Shown here: positions 12,701-24,684 of the stretch, piece after piece
Numbering within the stretch: the stretch's first letter is position 1
How the letters are laid out: every line of letters starts with the position of its first letter
Source: Argentina anserina
Lineage: Eukaryota > Streptophyta > Magnoliopsida > Rosales > Rosaceae
Reading direction: 5' to 3'
DNA length: 64,000 bases
NCBI RefSeq assembly: GCF_933775445.1
Contig: NC_065877.1
Location: forward strand, 22,630,001-22,694,000
The notes under the pieces: model-generated
The model's input: only the letters and a program-made list of their open reading frames with translations
Databases searched by the model: none
Told to the model about the DNA's origin: nothing
Position numbers and translations under genes: made by a program

Positions 12701-12717
12701 CCCCGGCAACGGCGCCA
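12701..12717 (-). other. Primer binding site (tRNA-Asp type) of element 1
   Basis: The minus strand reads TGGCGCCGTTGCCGGGG, complementary to a tRNA-Asp 3' end as recalled for Athila-type elements. It lies two bases from the LTR. It sets the element orientation and, with the PPT, shows that all cis signals for reverse transcription are intact. Confidence 0.88.
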
Positions 12718-12719
12718 TT

Positions 12720-14912
12720 TGGTCGGTTCGATTACTCGAGATCAATATTAACCCTGTAAGCATCGTTAGTAGTATAAAGCAAGAGGGTATCGTTCACAAA
12801 CCGGGGATCCAACCAGGGTAAAGAATCACAAACATTTAACAACGAATTCATAAGAGTTTAAAAGATTTGAGATATATTTCGGATCAAACATAAAATAAAC
12901 CTAAACTAATATATACATGTGATCAACCAACCAACACATAAGAAATTACCAAACAAATAACATAAGAACAAAGGTAACAAAATCTACTCTCAATCTTGTT
13001 CATGCCGTAAGTATCATAGTTCATCTTAAATTCGATCATGCATCAAGTTCCTACTTGGTTCCTAATACATAGATATTATTGAGCTCAACTACTTGTCTTG
13101 CTACGAAATCTAACATACCAATTCATCATGCAATTACGTATCACAAAGAGAAATCAATATGTTTAAAGCACTTATCCAATGTCGAACTTAAGATCATAAT
13201 CGGTGGAGGAACACAAAGGGGACAAACAATTAATCAACTACTTGTATCAAAATTGTTTTTAACTTTGAATGATTAACATATGCGACATCAACTACTTGTC
13301 TTAATCACACATGCAATATAAGAACACACCGAAAATGTATTAAGAACATAAATAAACAGAAACTCATGGCATAAAACCTAAAATCATTGAATAAAAATCG
13401 AAAACCTTAATTCATCATGTCATTCGAAAATTACAAATATCTCATAGACAAGAATAAAAATAACTTTAACAAAACCTAAACATAAATCATCCAAGAACAA
13501 GAACATAAAAACCCAAAAACTTAACATGAAGATCAAAGAGTTACACTTTATAATTCTCCTCCCAAGGTTCCTTACAGAGGTAGCACGAGATCTTCAAGAG
13601 TATGGTATCCTAGGCTCCCAAGCTTTGGACAGAAAATATGGTGAAGGGTGGTGAATTCGGATTCAATGATGCTTGGTGAATGAAAGTGTTTGGGCAGAGC
13701 TTTGGCAAGTCTTGTGAGCAAGGTTGATGATGTGTTTCTGTGGAATTGAGGTGCTATATATAGAGGAAGAAACCCAAGGGAGGATGGCCACAAAGTCCAC
13801 AAAGTTGAAACCAAATTGGTTGAGGTTTCCTAGATTCGGCAGATTTGACCTTTGTCCCTTGTTGTGGCCATAACTTTCTCTAGAAAATAGATATTGAGAT
13901 GATTTCCAACTGGCAATTTCAACTAGACTTCCGTGGCTTTTCATCCATATAAGGTACATTTTCTCCATCATTTTGAGCTGTCCAGGGGAGCCCGTCAAAG
14001 ATGGATGATCTGCACTGCAGAATTCTGATTTCTATAAGGATTGCATATCTTTTGCATTAATTACATATCTTCTTCCTCCTTTATTGCTGATTTCTTTTGC
14101 ACAAATTTCTTCCTTTGAATTAGGGAGGCAGCAAAAGTCTTAATTGTTGCAGCCATGTTTGATTTTTCTTACCTCTCCTCATTAAATTTGCTGCATGCCT
14201 TCTTTGACTTTCTTGCCTCTTCTCATTTAATTTGCTGCATGCCTTCTTTGACATTCTTTGGTGCTGGGATTTATGGACATTCTGATATATATTTGTGCTC
14301 TATTTGCAGGAGGAACAAAGTCCCAAGTTTCCCTCATAGCCCTTGGATCAAAAGCAAATCAATGGCTGAGATAATTCCGCCGAGTTCACTGGACCTCCGA
14401 TCAATGATTCAGTCATATCTCTCTGTAGGAATACGATATTGATTTGATTCCAAATCCTACAGAAACTAGACTCAAATACCTTTATTTCCATATAAAGTAG
14501 GTCTTCTAACTCGATCGGAGCTATCCAGGGGAGCCCGTCGAAGATGGACTACGAATATTGACAGCATTTTGATTCTTGAATGGATTGGGCTTTTAAGTGT
14601 ATTTTCTTCTCTTTCCTTGTGGAACTAGGATTGCTTTCCTTCTCCAACATGGATTTGTATTTCCTAATAAGAATAAGTATGTTAGAAACAAAGAAATACG
14701 AAAGGATGAATCCTACTCGAACAAGGAATCATATCTCAACAAGGATTATTAACACTTAGCACGATTTCATCATCAATTCACTCATAATTGATATAATCTC
14801 TACCTAGACACTTATTCTTACAAAAGAAACTAAAACATACTAAATAAGAGGTAACAAAGAGTAAGAATAGGGCATAATCACATTAAGAACGTCACACTTT
14901 GTGCTCCTATCA
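12720..14912 (-). repeat. Element 1 LTR, right copy (5' LTR in element orientation)
   Basis: 2193 bp, nearly identical to 6873-9064, with the same TATA box at 13754-13763. It starts and ends with TG/CA and is followed by ACATG. It would drive minus-strand transcription into the interior. Confidence 0.92.
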
Positions 14913-14917
14913 ACATG
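14913..14917. repeat. Target site duplication ACATG (right) of gypsy element 1
   Basis: Identical to 6868-6872. Beyond it the GTGTGAC-type host repeats resume, confirming that the element split one array. Confidence 0.9.
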
Positions 14918-15260
14918 TGACTACTATTGTGACTGACACTGACTACTATATTCTAACTGGTAGTGTGACAAGTAAATGATAGTCACACTACCAGCCAAAC
15001 TACATGTCATACTAACTTTGTTCTATGACGGGTAATGTAACTTGTAGTGTGACGAGTAATGTGACGGGTAATGTAACATGTAAACTAATAGTCACACTAC
15101 TAGTCCCACGACTCACACAGAAAACTAGTTGGTTACACTATCAATCACACTACAAGTTACACTATTAGTCACACAGTCATATTGATAGTTATGGTGTGAC
15201 TACTTATGTGACAGTAACTGTCACTGCATGTGTGACTAATGTGGTGACTACTAATGTAAC
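14918..15260. repeat. Degenerate GTGTGAC/GTCACAC repeat array, right part
   Basis: Continuation of the array at 6241-6867, with repeated GTAGTGTGAC, GTCACACTAC and GTAATGTGAC units in both orientations. It ends near 15260. Confidence 0.75.
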
Positions 15261-16333
15261 TTCATGCAACCAATTTAATCAAATAACCTAGAAAGGCTTG
15301 TGCCAAGGAGAGGGGGAGCTGTGGCGTGACAGAGAAAGGCTTTGGGTGCCCAAAGCAACTTTGGGTTTGAGCAGTGGCGGCGCGTGAGATGCTTTCCAAT
15401 ATCGCAAATCATCGTGGAGGATCGGTCTGACTCGTCGAGAACCAGTGAGTCTCATGGTGGTGAAGGTGAGACCACAGGGGCGGCTGTGAATCAGTGGTGG
15501 AGGAGAAAGAGAACTCTAGATCTACTTTCTCTCTCATCAAAATATCTGCAAATCGAAGAACTTAGGAGCTCCGACATCGACTCTACTCTCTACGTGCCTG
15601 TTCGCTGTCGACTGGTCAAGATAAACCGCCGGTTGAAGCTACATAATTTGTTGGTAGAGGCCCAATGTCCTATTGGGGGAGATCAAAGACGCTTCGAACC
15701 AGCACACGGCATGCGACCAGAAGAGGGTGGAGAGAGAGAACATCAATGTGGCGGGGCCGGAATCAGGTGGGGAGGAGCCGGAGTCCCATGGAGAAGCTTG
15801 GTATGAGGCGATGAGCCGGAGTCATTGGATTTTATGGTGTGGCAGAGGTCGGGGTCAACGAGAGAGAGATTTATTTCACCAGTGCCATCGTGTAAATTTT
15901 GTGAAATTCATAAAATTCGTGGGTAATGGTATAAGGGTTTTAGAAAAATAGCAACATTACATTTTTGTGAAGGATATCTGGTAGTTTGCAACATTACATT
16001 TCCCAACAACAAAGACCAAGCAAAAATAGCACCCCCATTCAAATGTATAAAATGCATCAATGCATCATTTAGTCGAGAAGACTGATTCGCATTGTGATTC
16101 TTTACCAAAGAACCTCTACACCCGCCCATTAATACTATCGAAACCAACGCTGCTAGAACTCACATCAATTATATGATTCACCCTACAATCCCCCAAAGGA
16201 CTCATGATAAAGCTATAAACCATGTAACCTTGTGGCTTTCATATTTGGACCATTAAAGATTAACAACAACCCATTCAAAGCAAGTAAAAGGCTTCCAGAG
16301 CTAGCATTTAAAATCACGAGCATGAATTTCTTC
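15261..16333. other. Intergenic, no recognised gene
   Basis: The first 600 bp are GC-richer than the surroundings and hold overlapping plus-strand open frames (15342-15806 and 15673-15951). Their translations are Gly/Arg/Glu-rich, match no family I know and lack convincing splice context. The rest is AT-rich. I see no RNA gene or element ends. Confidence 0.4.
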
Positions 16334-16713
16334 CTAGTTTCTGAAAACTAAACACAAGTAATGAGAAAATCTACCTCGTTTTGTGACGTCTCGCTTGTAA
16401 AGACTGATGCACTGAGACTGAAACCTTTCAGCAACGTCCTCAATTGGAAAACCACCTTCAACTGCCACTCCCCCATTTCCTTCTTTCACTTCACATTCAT
16501 TATCTTCATCTGGGTATTTCCTGCACCAACTAGAATCATCATAAAGATTCAAACTTGGGCCCCTTCTTTTCTTGAACACAAAAGTGCACTCATACCCATT
16601 TTTCCTTTTATAAAAAAGATAAAGAGCACATTAGGGTTCTTGGAAACCCACATTTCCTTTTGGTTTAAAAATTCTCACAAACTCAGAAGCTCCCTGGTTA
16701 ATTTTCAAGAAGC

Positions 16714-16760
<47 letters not shown>

Positions 16761-16795
16761 GGCGGAATTACTTACACGGCGGACTGAGACGGCAT
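16334..16795 (-). CDS. Unrecognised two-exon candidate gene (possibly truncated)
   Basis: Exon 1 (16795-16776) encodes MPSQSAV with a GTAAGT donor. Exon 2 begins at 16604 after a TATAAAAG acceptor and joins in phase. It then reads an 80-residue segment with RRGPSLNLYDDSSWCRKYP, an acidic DEDNECEVKEG stretch and RFQSQCISLYKRDVTKR. The frame either ends at a stop at 16334 or is spliced at a GTAGAT donor at 16374; no convincing later exon follows before the repeat-rich sequence at 15260-16330. The intron contains a (GA)n tract. I do not recognise the family. Phase agreement and codon content suggest a real gene or a fragment of one, but the 3' end is uncertain. Confidence 0.45.
16719..16758. repeat. 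(GA)n microsatellite
   Basis: About 20 uninterrupted GA dinucleotides lie inside the putative intron of the 16334-16795 candidate. Confidence 0.95.
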
Positions 16796-17620
16796 TGTCC
16801 CCTTCATCGCTGCTGCTGCTTCTTCTTCTTTTTTTTCGGAAGCTTTTTTCTGTGTGCCAATGGCGTTCGCACTTCTCTCGACTCTTGAAATGTGGAGACT
16901 CGCTGTAACTGATTTTCTAGAGAGAGTAAAAATTGAGGGGGATGGACACGAAGAAATAGGAATATAAGGAAACCGTAATTTACATATTAACCCCTACCTC
17001 TCAATTCGTTTGCTAAACACAACTTAGTGGCGGAAGACATTATCAAGTGAGCTTGGCTTGTTGAGGCTATCTACATCAGTTTTGTTTTGGTTAGTGACAA
17101 AGAATTATGAATTGAAGCACCAGTTCCATTTCGAGTCTTTTAAAACCTGCATGTAGTGGTGTTTCGCTGTTTGAAATACCGTCCTCCACCAAAACCGAGA
17201 TTCAAATTTTACTTGAACGCAAACAAAGTGCGACTTTCGCAATGAGACACAGTAAAATCCAGAAGGTATCACCAAGAGAAATAGTATTCACCAAGTGTCT
17301 TGATGAAGCATTGGAATCTAGAAGGTATGAATATCAGGAGAGAAAGTAGTACTCACTTCGCAGATGCACCGAAATTCTACCCCGGTGAATGATTCAAAGC
17401 ACATAGAGAAGGCATTTATGTCCATATAACATAAAATTAGATATTTACAATTACAAAGCACGTAGATACCGGTGTACAAAAGAAAAAAAGAACAGTATGT
17501 ACAAATTGCATCTTTTAAAAATATTTACAGGTCTGCAGCCTTATGGACACATATTTTGTTTAACCTGAGAGTTTTCACCATGATCTTCCAGTATGTACCT
17601 GGCCTGATGGCATTAATATA
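16796..17620. other. Intergenic between the candidate gene and the KOC1-like locus
   Basis: Contains the presumed promoter and 5' leader of the minus-strand candidate (16796-16930) and the presumed 3' untranslated region of the KOC1-like locus (17400-17620). Nothing else recognised. Confidence 0.4.
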
Positions 17621-20328
17621 CTACCTAGCAGAAGCACCTTCTTTGAAAAGATTTGCAACGGTTGGAGGAAGCCAAGCTGAATTTCCACCACTCTGGTCCT
17701 GTACTGTGCTTTTTCGACCTTTCACCCTCGCACTTACTTTTTGTCCAACAAAGAAGCTGAATTTCACGGCTGTAAAGAGACCAAATGCAATGACAAGTGG
17801 CCTGACTGCCCAGTGAAAATCCTCAACATGTTGATATTTTTCGACCAGTCCAAGACAAGTATCAAAGGACACTAGTTCTACCTCATATGGATCTGCCAAG
17901 AAGGTACGAGCTTCATCTCCGATATCCAACCTTCCAGGGAACCTGACAACCAGACAACCATTCGAAAGGACTTCTGAGATCCTTCCAGTTGCCCATGCCC
18001 CACCTCCACCCTTACGAGGCCACTCAAATCTGGGAGAAAGAACATTTGCCTTCAACCTCACAAACTCTCCTACATAAAATGCACCAGTCATTTCAATGTC
18101 AGATGACTTCACTCTCCATAGTCTCTAGCCCAATAAATCCAACAGCAACAGTTCCATCACGTTGTATAGAATGAAGAATTCCAACAGGAGAGTGCTTGTG
18201 CTGTTCTCCCTTCAACCGCACCCAATCACCTAAAGCGAAGCCAGATGTGACTCTCTCAAGTGTTGACATTGATACTCTTACAGGGTTGTGCACTCGAGGG
18301 ATTTTCACCAGGGCATTACCAGAATTACTTTCCAAGCCAGTTACAATTCCTTCGGGGACATCAAAAGCTTGACGCTTGCATGCATTTACTGGCTTTCTTG
18401 AGCGAACCATGTCTCCAACCTGGAGACTGTCTTTTACGATATGCCACGCACTAAAACTGACACTGCTAAGTCTTCCGGCCGGCATGCTGCTCTCCGAACC
18501 AAGCCAGTCTCCATCGCTTTGAACATCTTTCTGTGAGCTGCATGTTTGATTGCAGACAATTAGACAGAAAGAAAAGCTGAAGTTTAATATCTCATTCAGA
18601 TAAGAGAAACTATAACATATTTATGCTATGAGCACCATTTAAAAGCTGCAACAGTAACAAAAGAATGAAAAGCAGCTTGAGGCTTAATGGAGGAATTTAA
18701 TAATTAGTCATTATAAATCCTTTTTCTGAATAAGTTTGCTATGATGCAGAGAGCAAAAGCCAAAAGGAGACTCTCTTTAGTCCCTATTTGGTTAAGGATA
18801 TGACCCAAAATATATAGGATTTTGGATCGTAACAAATGTACCAAGAAAAAATGGAATTATAATGTAATGGGTGCTGACTTGGTGATGTAGCGATGAAGCA
18901 ATGTTTCTTAATAGAAATAAAAGAATCTAACTGGTAAGGGTGGTTTAGCAGATAACTAAAATTAGGAAGGTAAACAGAGCAGTGATGAAATTTTAAAGAG
19001 TTTGGTATGGCAAGAGGCACAGTACAGTCACATATGGGTACACATAGTCAAGTAAATGGGTAAAATTACATTTCTGCTCATCATGTAGAAACATGATGAG
19101 GTTTTGGCTACTGAAAGTGGTATTAATGTACCCAGGAGTGCGTACCTTTCCAATGCACGCATGATAGCTTCCATTGAAGGCCGATTGCGGAGATCATACT
19201 CGAAGCATCCAATAATAACATTCTCCACTGCAGGAGGCAAACCACTTGGTACAGGCGGTTTTGCTCGCTTGATCACGACTGAATGATATATCTCCTTAAT
19301 TGAACTCCCAAACCAGGGTTGACTACCAGTCAACATCTCTACAAAGCAACATCCAAAGCCCCATGAATCTGTTTCCAAGGATATAGGACCCCTCACTTCC
19401 GGTTCCCACTGTTCTGGAGCCATATAGTTTGGAGTGCCAAGTCTGAAAGCCATATTTGGATTAGACAATGAAGCCCCAAGAAGTAGAAATGGGATCCCAA
19501 AATCTCCAAGGATCACCCGGCCATGTTCATCTACAAGGATGTTGGACGGCTTCAAATTTAGCATCAGAAGCCCTAGTGAATGCAAGTCTGAAATTCCTTT
19601 AGCCAACTCAATCCCATACCTGTCAACGTTCACATTATCTAGTTATATATGTTTTCTTCTAGAACAATAACACCAACAATATGCTACATAAAGAAGAATC
19701 GGAAGATATATGCTATAAGTATATAGCTAACCTTAAAACATCAGAAAGTTGAAGTTTTCCACCTTTCATCCTAGCAACTCGATCACCAACTGACCCCTCA
19801 TAAAATTTCATAGCGATGCAGATCTGCCAGAACATTAGAAACTTAGAAGACCAGTAATCAAGGTACTACCAATATCAATGCTAGGAAAGAGAAAGACGCA
19901 GAAAAATAACAGAACCTGTCCAGTTAAAAGTGACTAAAAATAATGCAAAACTATCTGCCTAGGACTCACCCTTCCATCAATAACTGAGATACCATGAAAC
20001 CAACAAACACCACACAATCTGCGGAATCTAAAAAATAACTTCTCAAACTTGCACAGAAACTTTTCTCTGTCCTCCTCCTTCAAAGGATACAACATCTTAA
20101 CAGCTACCTCATGAAATTCATCATAATCATCTGCAGACTGATGATGAGTGGCTAACCACACATCAGGCCTCGTCCAATTCGATACTTAAAGTTCAATGCA
20201 GCAGGATTGATCCACGGACTAGTTGGAGTGAGTGTAGCTACAACAGTTGTTAGATTATCAGAGTCTCCCTCACAGAGGTCATACTTAAAAGACATCGCTG
20301 GCTTTGCTTTCACAATTTGCTCCTCCAT
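17621..20328 (-). pseudogene. KOC1: KOC1-like kinase of the outer chloroplast membrane, two frameshifts
   Basis: Arabidopsis KOC1 is an outer-envelope kinase acting on the TOC protein-import machinery. CDS exons, read by splice motif and phase: 20328-19970, 19823-19732, 19619-19146, 18537-17621. Visible parts are the kinase start (FKYRIGRG), VAVKMLYP lysine, MKFYEGSVGD, a non-canonical catalytic loop LNLKPSN instead of HRDLKPSN (also so in KOC1 as I recall it), GDFGIP, GTPNYMAPEQW, DSWGFGC and DLRNRPSM. Two KEG/HERC2-like repeats follow (LQVGDMVRSRKP, GDWVRLKGE, VGEFVRLKANV, WATGRISEVL), then a membrane segment near the C-terminus (WAVRPLVIAFGLFTAVKF). About 7 bases are missing in the glycine loop (near 20168) and 2 near 18121, so translation from the ATG would stop soon after RIGRG. 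Either a recent pseudogene or sequence errors. Confidence 0.85.
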
Positions 20329-20362
20329 TTTTTCTGCTTTGAAAACATTGTCAAACCAATAA

Positions 20363-20874
20363 GCTGCAAATGGAACGATATATTGGATAACAAACACATC
20401 ACGCGAGAAAAACATTCATAAAAAAAAAAAAAGACGAGACTGGCTTTTAATGGGAAGGTTCAACTGTGAAGACACTATGTCCAATTTCATCTCTACCTGA
20501 GCTAACAGTTCATTCTTTACAGATACTACTTACTATTATCAGACGTAATTTAGCTCTGGAGCTCAAAAGCTGCAACTATTTGCTTCTGTCACCAAACAGA
20601 AAGAACATAATCACGTTTGGTTCAAAAATCACAACAATTACTTGACCAAAATAAACATGATCTAACAATCAAAGAAGTTCACGTCCCCCAAGACTCAAAC
20701 AAGTAAGCTCTAATACACAAATCAAGCTACTATCTCATAATTAACCCAAAACCACATCAAGCATCAACAGAAAAAACCCAATATAAACCAACCAAACGGG
20801 ATCAGAATCAATCAAAGAAAAGAAAAAGGAAATGAAGATCTACATTAAAGCACGGAAACAGAGAGAGACTTACG
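20363..20874 (-). other. 5' UTR intron of the KOC1-like locus
   Basis: On minus, a GTAAGT donor at 20873-20868 and a TTTGCAG acceptor at 20370-20364 delimit an intron upstream of the ATG at 20328. The exon upstream (from about 21050 to 20874) is pyrimidine-rich on minus, as plant 5' leaders often are. A (TTTTG)n run lies at 20945-20969. Confidence 0.6.
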
Positions 20875-21167
20875 AGAGAAGGAGAGAAAGGGAAGCTGGA
20901 ACTAGACCAGAAAAAGTATCGGCATTATTTTCAAAACAAAAGCTGTTTTGTTTTGTTTTGTTTTGTTTCGACTCTGTTCATGAGTCAAGAAGAGACAAAT
21001 GGAGAGTCGTGACGGGAGGGGATACGGAACTTTGGTGCATCCCTGCCACCTAAACTAATGCCGGAATGCGGAGGCGATAAAGCTGGCTTGTGGAGACACG
21101 TCACCGGGAAATGCTTACAAGCGGTCACTTTATCAGAAATCAAACCCGCAACCTAAATTTTGGATTT

Positions 21168-21361
21168 TGTTGAAAAATTAGAATTTTGTTACGGTACTAT
21201 TTTACCATTTTGTATGTTTTAGTCTTATTAGATATCATGTTAGAGATAGATTAACATCTCTTTATAATAGATTAAGACTCTGAATACTACGCGATTATAG
21301 TTTTGTAATGCATATATATAGGTCCACATATTATTTAATAAAGATATAGTTATTTTCATCA
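21168..21361 (+). repeat. 5' LTR of the old copia element
   Basis: Starts TGTTGAAAAATTAG and ends TTTTCATCA. It shares with 38827-38981 the AATAGATTAAGACTCT block, the TATA box (CATATATATAGG near 21311) and the AATAAAGATA polyadenylation-like block. A degenerate initiator tRNA-Met PBS (TGTATCACG) follows at 21362. Confidence 0.75.
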
Positions 21362-22068
21362 TGTATCACGTTATCACGCACTTTGTTTTAAAACTCTGAA
21401 CTTTTAGAGCCATATAAATCCTATTTTTTCCCCGCTGACCGCCCTTGTCTCTGGCCTCCGGCAACCTTCCCGTCGGTGCTCCTCATCAACGACAGCCCCT
21501 GCCGCTCCCCCAAGCCCCTGCTTGCCGACCCCTGCAGCCCCTGCCCGCAACCCCTACCGACCCCCTGTAGATCCTCCGCATTCGCCCTGCAAAATCATCT
21601 TTTTGTCCCGCATCAAATCATTGAAGATTGCTCCTCCAGCATATTCACGCAAGCAACGCGAACTTAACACGCAAAATCTTCGCTCCAGAAAAGCTACTCA
21701 TGTCTTCTCCACACCTTGAAAAGTAATTTTTCATTAACGTTCCCGCTTTTAAACGTATAGATATATTATATCGGGCGCTATTAGCCTTATGCATGTCTCC
21801 TTTCCGGCCTTTCTTATAACGCCGATGAGACCAAATAGGGATATGATTCCCCTCTTGGTCGATGTTTTTCGTGTGACGGTCCTGGGGGAGTCATGATTGT
21901 TTTGAAAAGGAAGTTAATCGATTTTCGTGTGGTCGCCTGAGTGCACCGTTGTTTTGGGTGCGATCATGAGTATCGTCGTTTGCATCGATTTTTCTTGTGA
22001 CCATATACGTCACCCCTTCTAATTTCTATTATACTTGAATCTAATCGATTTCGTATTCGTTTTTGTAG

Positions 22069-22771
22069 ATGTCATCGCCATCTCGACCAAAATTTTGCAT
22101 TCTTGATCTAAAAGGCAAGGAATACCATCGCTGGGTTTTCGACATGGTGTTCGCTTTCAAGAGCCGAGGGATCCAAGGCATGTTTGCGGACCCTCCTGCT
22201 AATTTCCCACCTATGACCAAGACTCAAGCTCTCATCTTCATGAGACGTCACATCCATGCAACTCTCAAGAGGCAATACTTGAACGTAAAAGATTCGAAAG
22301 AATTATGGGACAAACTACCCTTGCGGTACAACAACGTTCATGATAAGCTTCTCCCTGAATTGACCGTTAGATGAGATAACATCCGTCTATTTGACTATAA
22401 GAGAATGGATGACTTCAATCAGGATGTGTTATGCCTGCAATCTGATCTTGGCATCGTTGGTGTCATCAAGACTGACCTACATCTTCTCACTAAGACATTG
22501 GACACGTTTCCAATCAACTATGAGGTTCAAGCTCATACGTACCACACTCATGTATGGGAAGGGAACATCCGGACTTTCGCCGACCTAATGACGCTCTTAG
22601 CAAAGAAGGAGAGGCATTCTGAGATCCACCTCAACAATAACAATAGACTGGTTGACACTAAAAAGATTTCTACGCCACAGTCTAACTATGGGAAATCTCA
22701 TAAGCAAAAGATTCAATCAAGGAACGCTCCATACCAGCACCAAAGTAACAACTCTAATGGTGGGAGGCAAC
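22069..22771 (+). pseudogene. copia gag, N-terminal part, interrupted by gypsy element 2
   Basis: The ATG at 22069 follows TTTTTGTAG, a good splice acceptor, so the leader may be spliced. The frame encodes a UBN2-type gag start (CILDLKGKEYHRWVFDMVF, LWDKLPLRYNN). One in-frame TGA at 22372-22374 (probably from CGA) is followed by the same frame to the insertion point (RMDDFNQDVLCLQSDL, WEGNIRTFADLMTLL). Gag resumes at 33296. Confidence 0.82.
22767..22771. repeat. Target site duplication GCAAC (left) of gypsy element 2
   Basis: GCAAC precedes the LTR at 22772 and recurs at 33296-33300 after the other LTR. The copia gag reading continues across the two sides. Confidence 0.9.
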
Positions 22772-24668
22772 TGATAGATCGTTTTGTTAAGAACGTCTAT
22801 AAAATACCCTGTAAAACATCATCGTTAGTATAGAATAAGCAGGGATCGTTCAGTCCGGGGAATCAAAAGGGCCTCAACACTTATCATGTTATGGGGGATT
22901 TGATTTAGATTCTAAGACTACTACTTAAAATAAATCCTAAATTACTTATATACAATTGATCAACCATTCATCGCATAACCAAAACACGAATTTCACTCAA
23001 GAAACATGTATGACACGCATAGAACATCATATAGGCAGCAACTTATTTCGATTATATCTAAGTCCATTTCAATTCCAATTCTAATTAGAGTCCGAAGCGG
23101 TTCATCTAATCGTTAAGACTTCTTATTTATCTAGAATCAACGAAGCGTTCAATCCTAAACATATGCTAAAGAGAGTTCAACATAACGAAGCGTTCTAGTT
23201 AAACAACAAAGTAGCACATAAGCACATTAAGTCGAATTGAAACATGTTACACAAGCATGGCGTCACTCATCTTGATTAAACATGCAAATCCCTAGAACTA
23301 TCACAACCCTAAACAAGTATCAATTATTGAAACACGAAGCGCATATTCAATCAAAGAATACTTTGGTGAATGAAATCGCAACCTTAGGAGAACCATGGCC
23401 TTGGCTTCCTCAAGCATTGATTTAGATGCACAAGTTCAAGGAATTAATTGAAATAAAACCTAAATTGAAATCGAAAACCTACTGCCCCTATTCATCTAGC
23501 ACGGCATACATACATATTTCAATGAATTCATACAATCAAAACATAAAACCAAAGAAGTCTGAATTTATGCTCTTCATATATAAAACCGAAAATCACATCC
23601 AAGAATTCATACAATGAAATCGAAAATTGCAGAAAACCAAAAGAAAAATTACAAGCCATGGATGAATCACACTTTAGAAACCTTCTAGGATGAAGCAAGG
23701 ATGATTCGGATTTGGATGAGGAGGAAGATGAGCACGGTTTTGTGGTGATGGATGAAGGTTTTGTGGCTTGAATTTTCTGGTTGTGTTTGGGCAGCAATTC
23801 GGCTGTGTTTATGAGAGAATGGAGATGAAAAATATGAAGGGAGGCCGAGCTATATATAGAAGAAGGAGGAGAGGAGACTGCTAGGGTTTAGGATGGGCTG
23901 ATCCATGTATGCACGGCTGGGATTTCTTCTCCTTAATTGGATCGAATAGCTCTCCTTGTTTTCCTTGTAGAACAAGCTCTTATCTCCTTGATTCTCTCAT
24001 GGGCTGCAGGGCATGGGCTCCTTTTTATTTGCTGAATTGATAAGGCACGGCTGAACACCTCTTCCCCTTGTGTAACTCGGATTTGAACTCCTTCTTTATC
24101 TCTTTGAATTATCTCTTCAATTCTGAAATTAAGAAAAGAAAATCAATAGTAAGAGATAATGTATTTCGAAAATCATGTCCTAATCTAGACATTAGTTGTC
24201 TTAAAAAGACACATGTAATAAATGAGCTCAACTAGATTAGGAAAGTTTCTAATTTGCAAAAAGGAAACTTACTAGAATAAGTAAGTTACTAAAACAAGGA
24301 AGTTCATTTAGGAAAGTTTCGTAATAAGAGTTTGAGTTCAAGTAGGACTTTCCAAAATGGTACGTTTCCTAGTCTAACAAGGATTCCTAATGCAAACATA
24401 ACTCTCAAGAAATCGCCAATGCGACCAAAACGTAGAAAGATGAAGACTCCTAATTCAACTAGGTTTCCTAGTCCTATAAGGATTCATACTCAAACTAGGA
24501 CTCTAGACCAATTCTTCGTTTTTTACTCGTTTAAGCACAAAAACACATCCATAACCATCCAAGACTCCTATTGTGACTCAATGACTCGATATTACAACAA
24601 TAAGGGTTAAGAAAAGTACAAATGGAGGTAAAAACATATTAAGAACATAGCACAAAGTGCTCCTATCA
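22772..24668 (-). repeat. Element 2 LTR, left copy (3' LTR in element orientation)
   Basis: 1897 bp. On minus it starts TGATAGGAGCACTTTGTG and ends CGATCTATCA. TATA box at 23850-23859. Frames inside (for example 23528-23797 minus) recur in the other copy and are not genes. Confidence 0.92.
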
Positions 24669-24684
24669 ACTACCCCACACTTGG
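24669..24684 (-). other. Polypurine tract of element 2
   Basis: The minus strand reads CCAAGTGTGGGGTAGT just before the LTR, matching the purine tract of element 1. Confidence 0.72.

Larger units (their letters stand above)
6873..14912 (-). mobile_element. Element 1: complete non-autonomous Ty3/gypsy LTR retrotransposon (LARD-like, Athila/Tat type)
   Basis: Total length is 8040 bp with LTRs at 6873-9064 and 12720-14912, an internal region of about 3.65 kb and a 5-bp target duplication. Transcription would run on the minus strand: the tRNA-Asp-type PBS lies beside the right-hand LTR and the purine tract beside the left-hand LTR. No gag, protease, RT or integrase frame exists in the interior. 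I saw only three differences between the LTRs, so insertion is very recent. Non-coding blocks at 9065-11570 match those next to the 3' LTR of element 2, suggesting it descends from such an element by loss of the coding region and depends on proteins supplied in trans. Confidence 0.93.

Noticed and set aside
15342..15806. 154-codon plus-strand frame
   Set aside because: Gly/Arg/Glu-rich, overlaps another frame, no family resemblance and no splice or promoter context; GC-rich sequence gives such frames by chance.
16361..16888. 175-codon plus-strand frame
   Set aside because: Antisense to the better-supported minus-strand candidate and runs through the (GA)n tract.
21476..21719. Two overlapping Pro-rich plus-strand frames
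   Set aside because: They lie in the leader of the old copia element between PBS and gag, in CCCCTGCC-type low-complexity sequence.
23528..23797. 89-codon minus frame repeated at 32155-32424, and 24332-24610 / 32959-33237
   Set aside because: LTR sequence of element 2; same reasoning.
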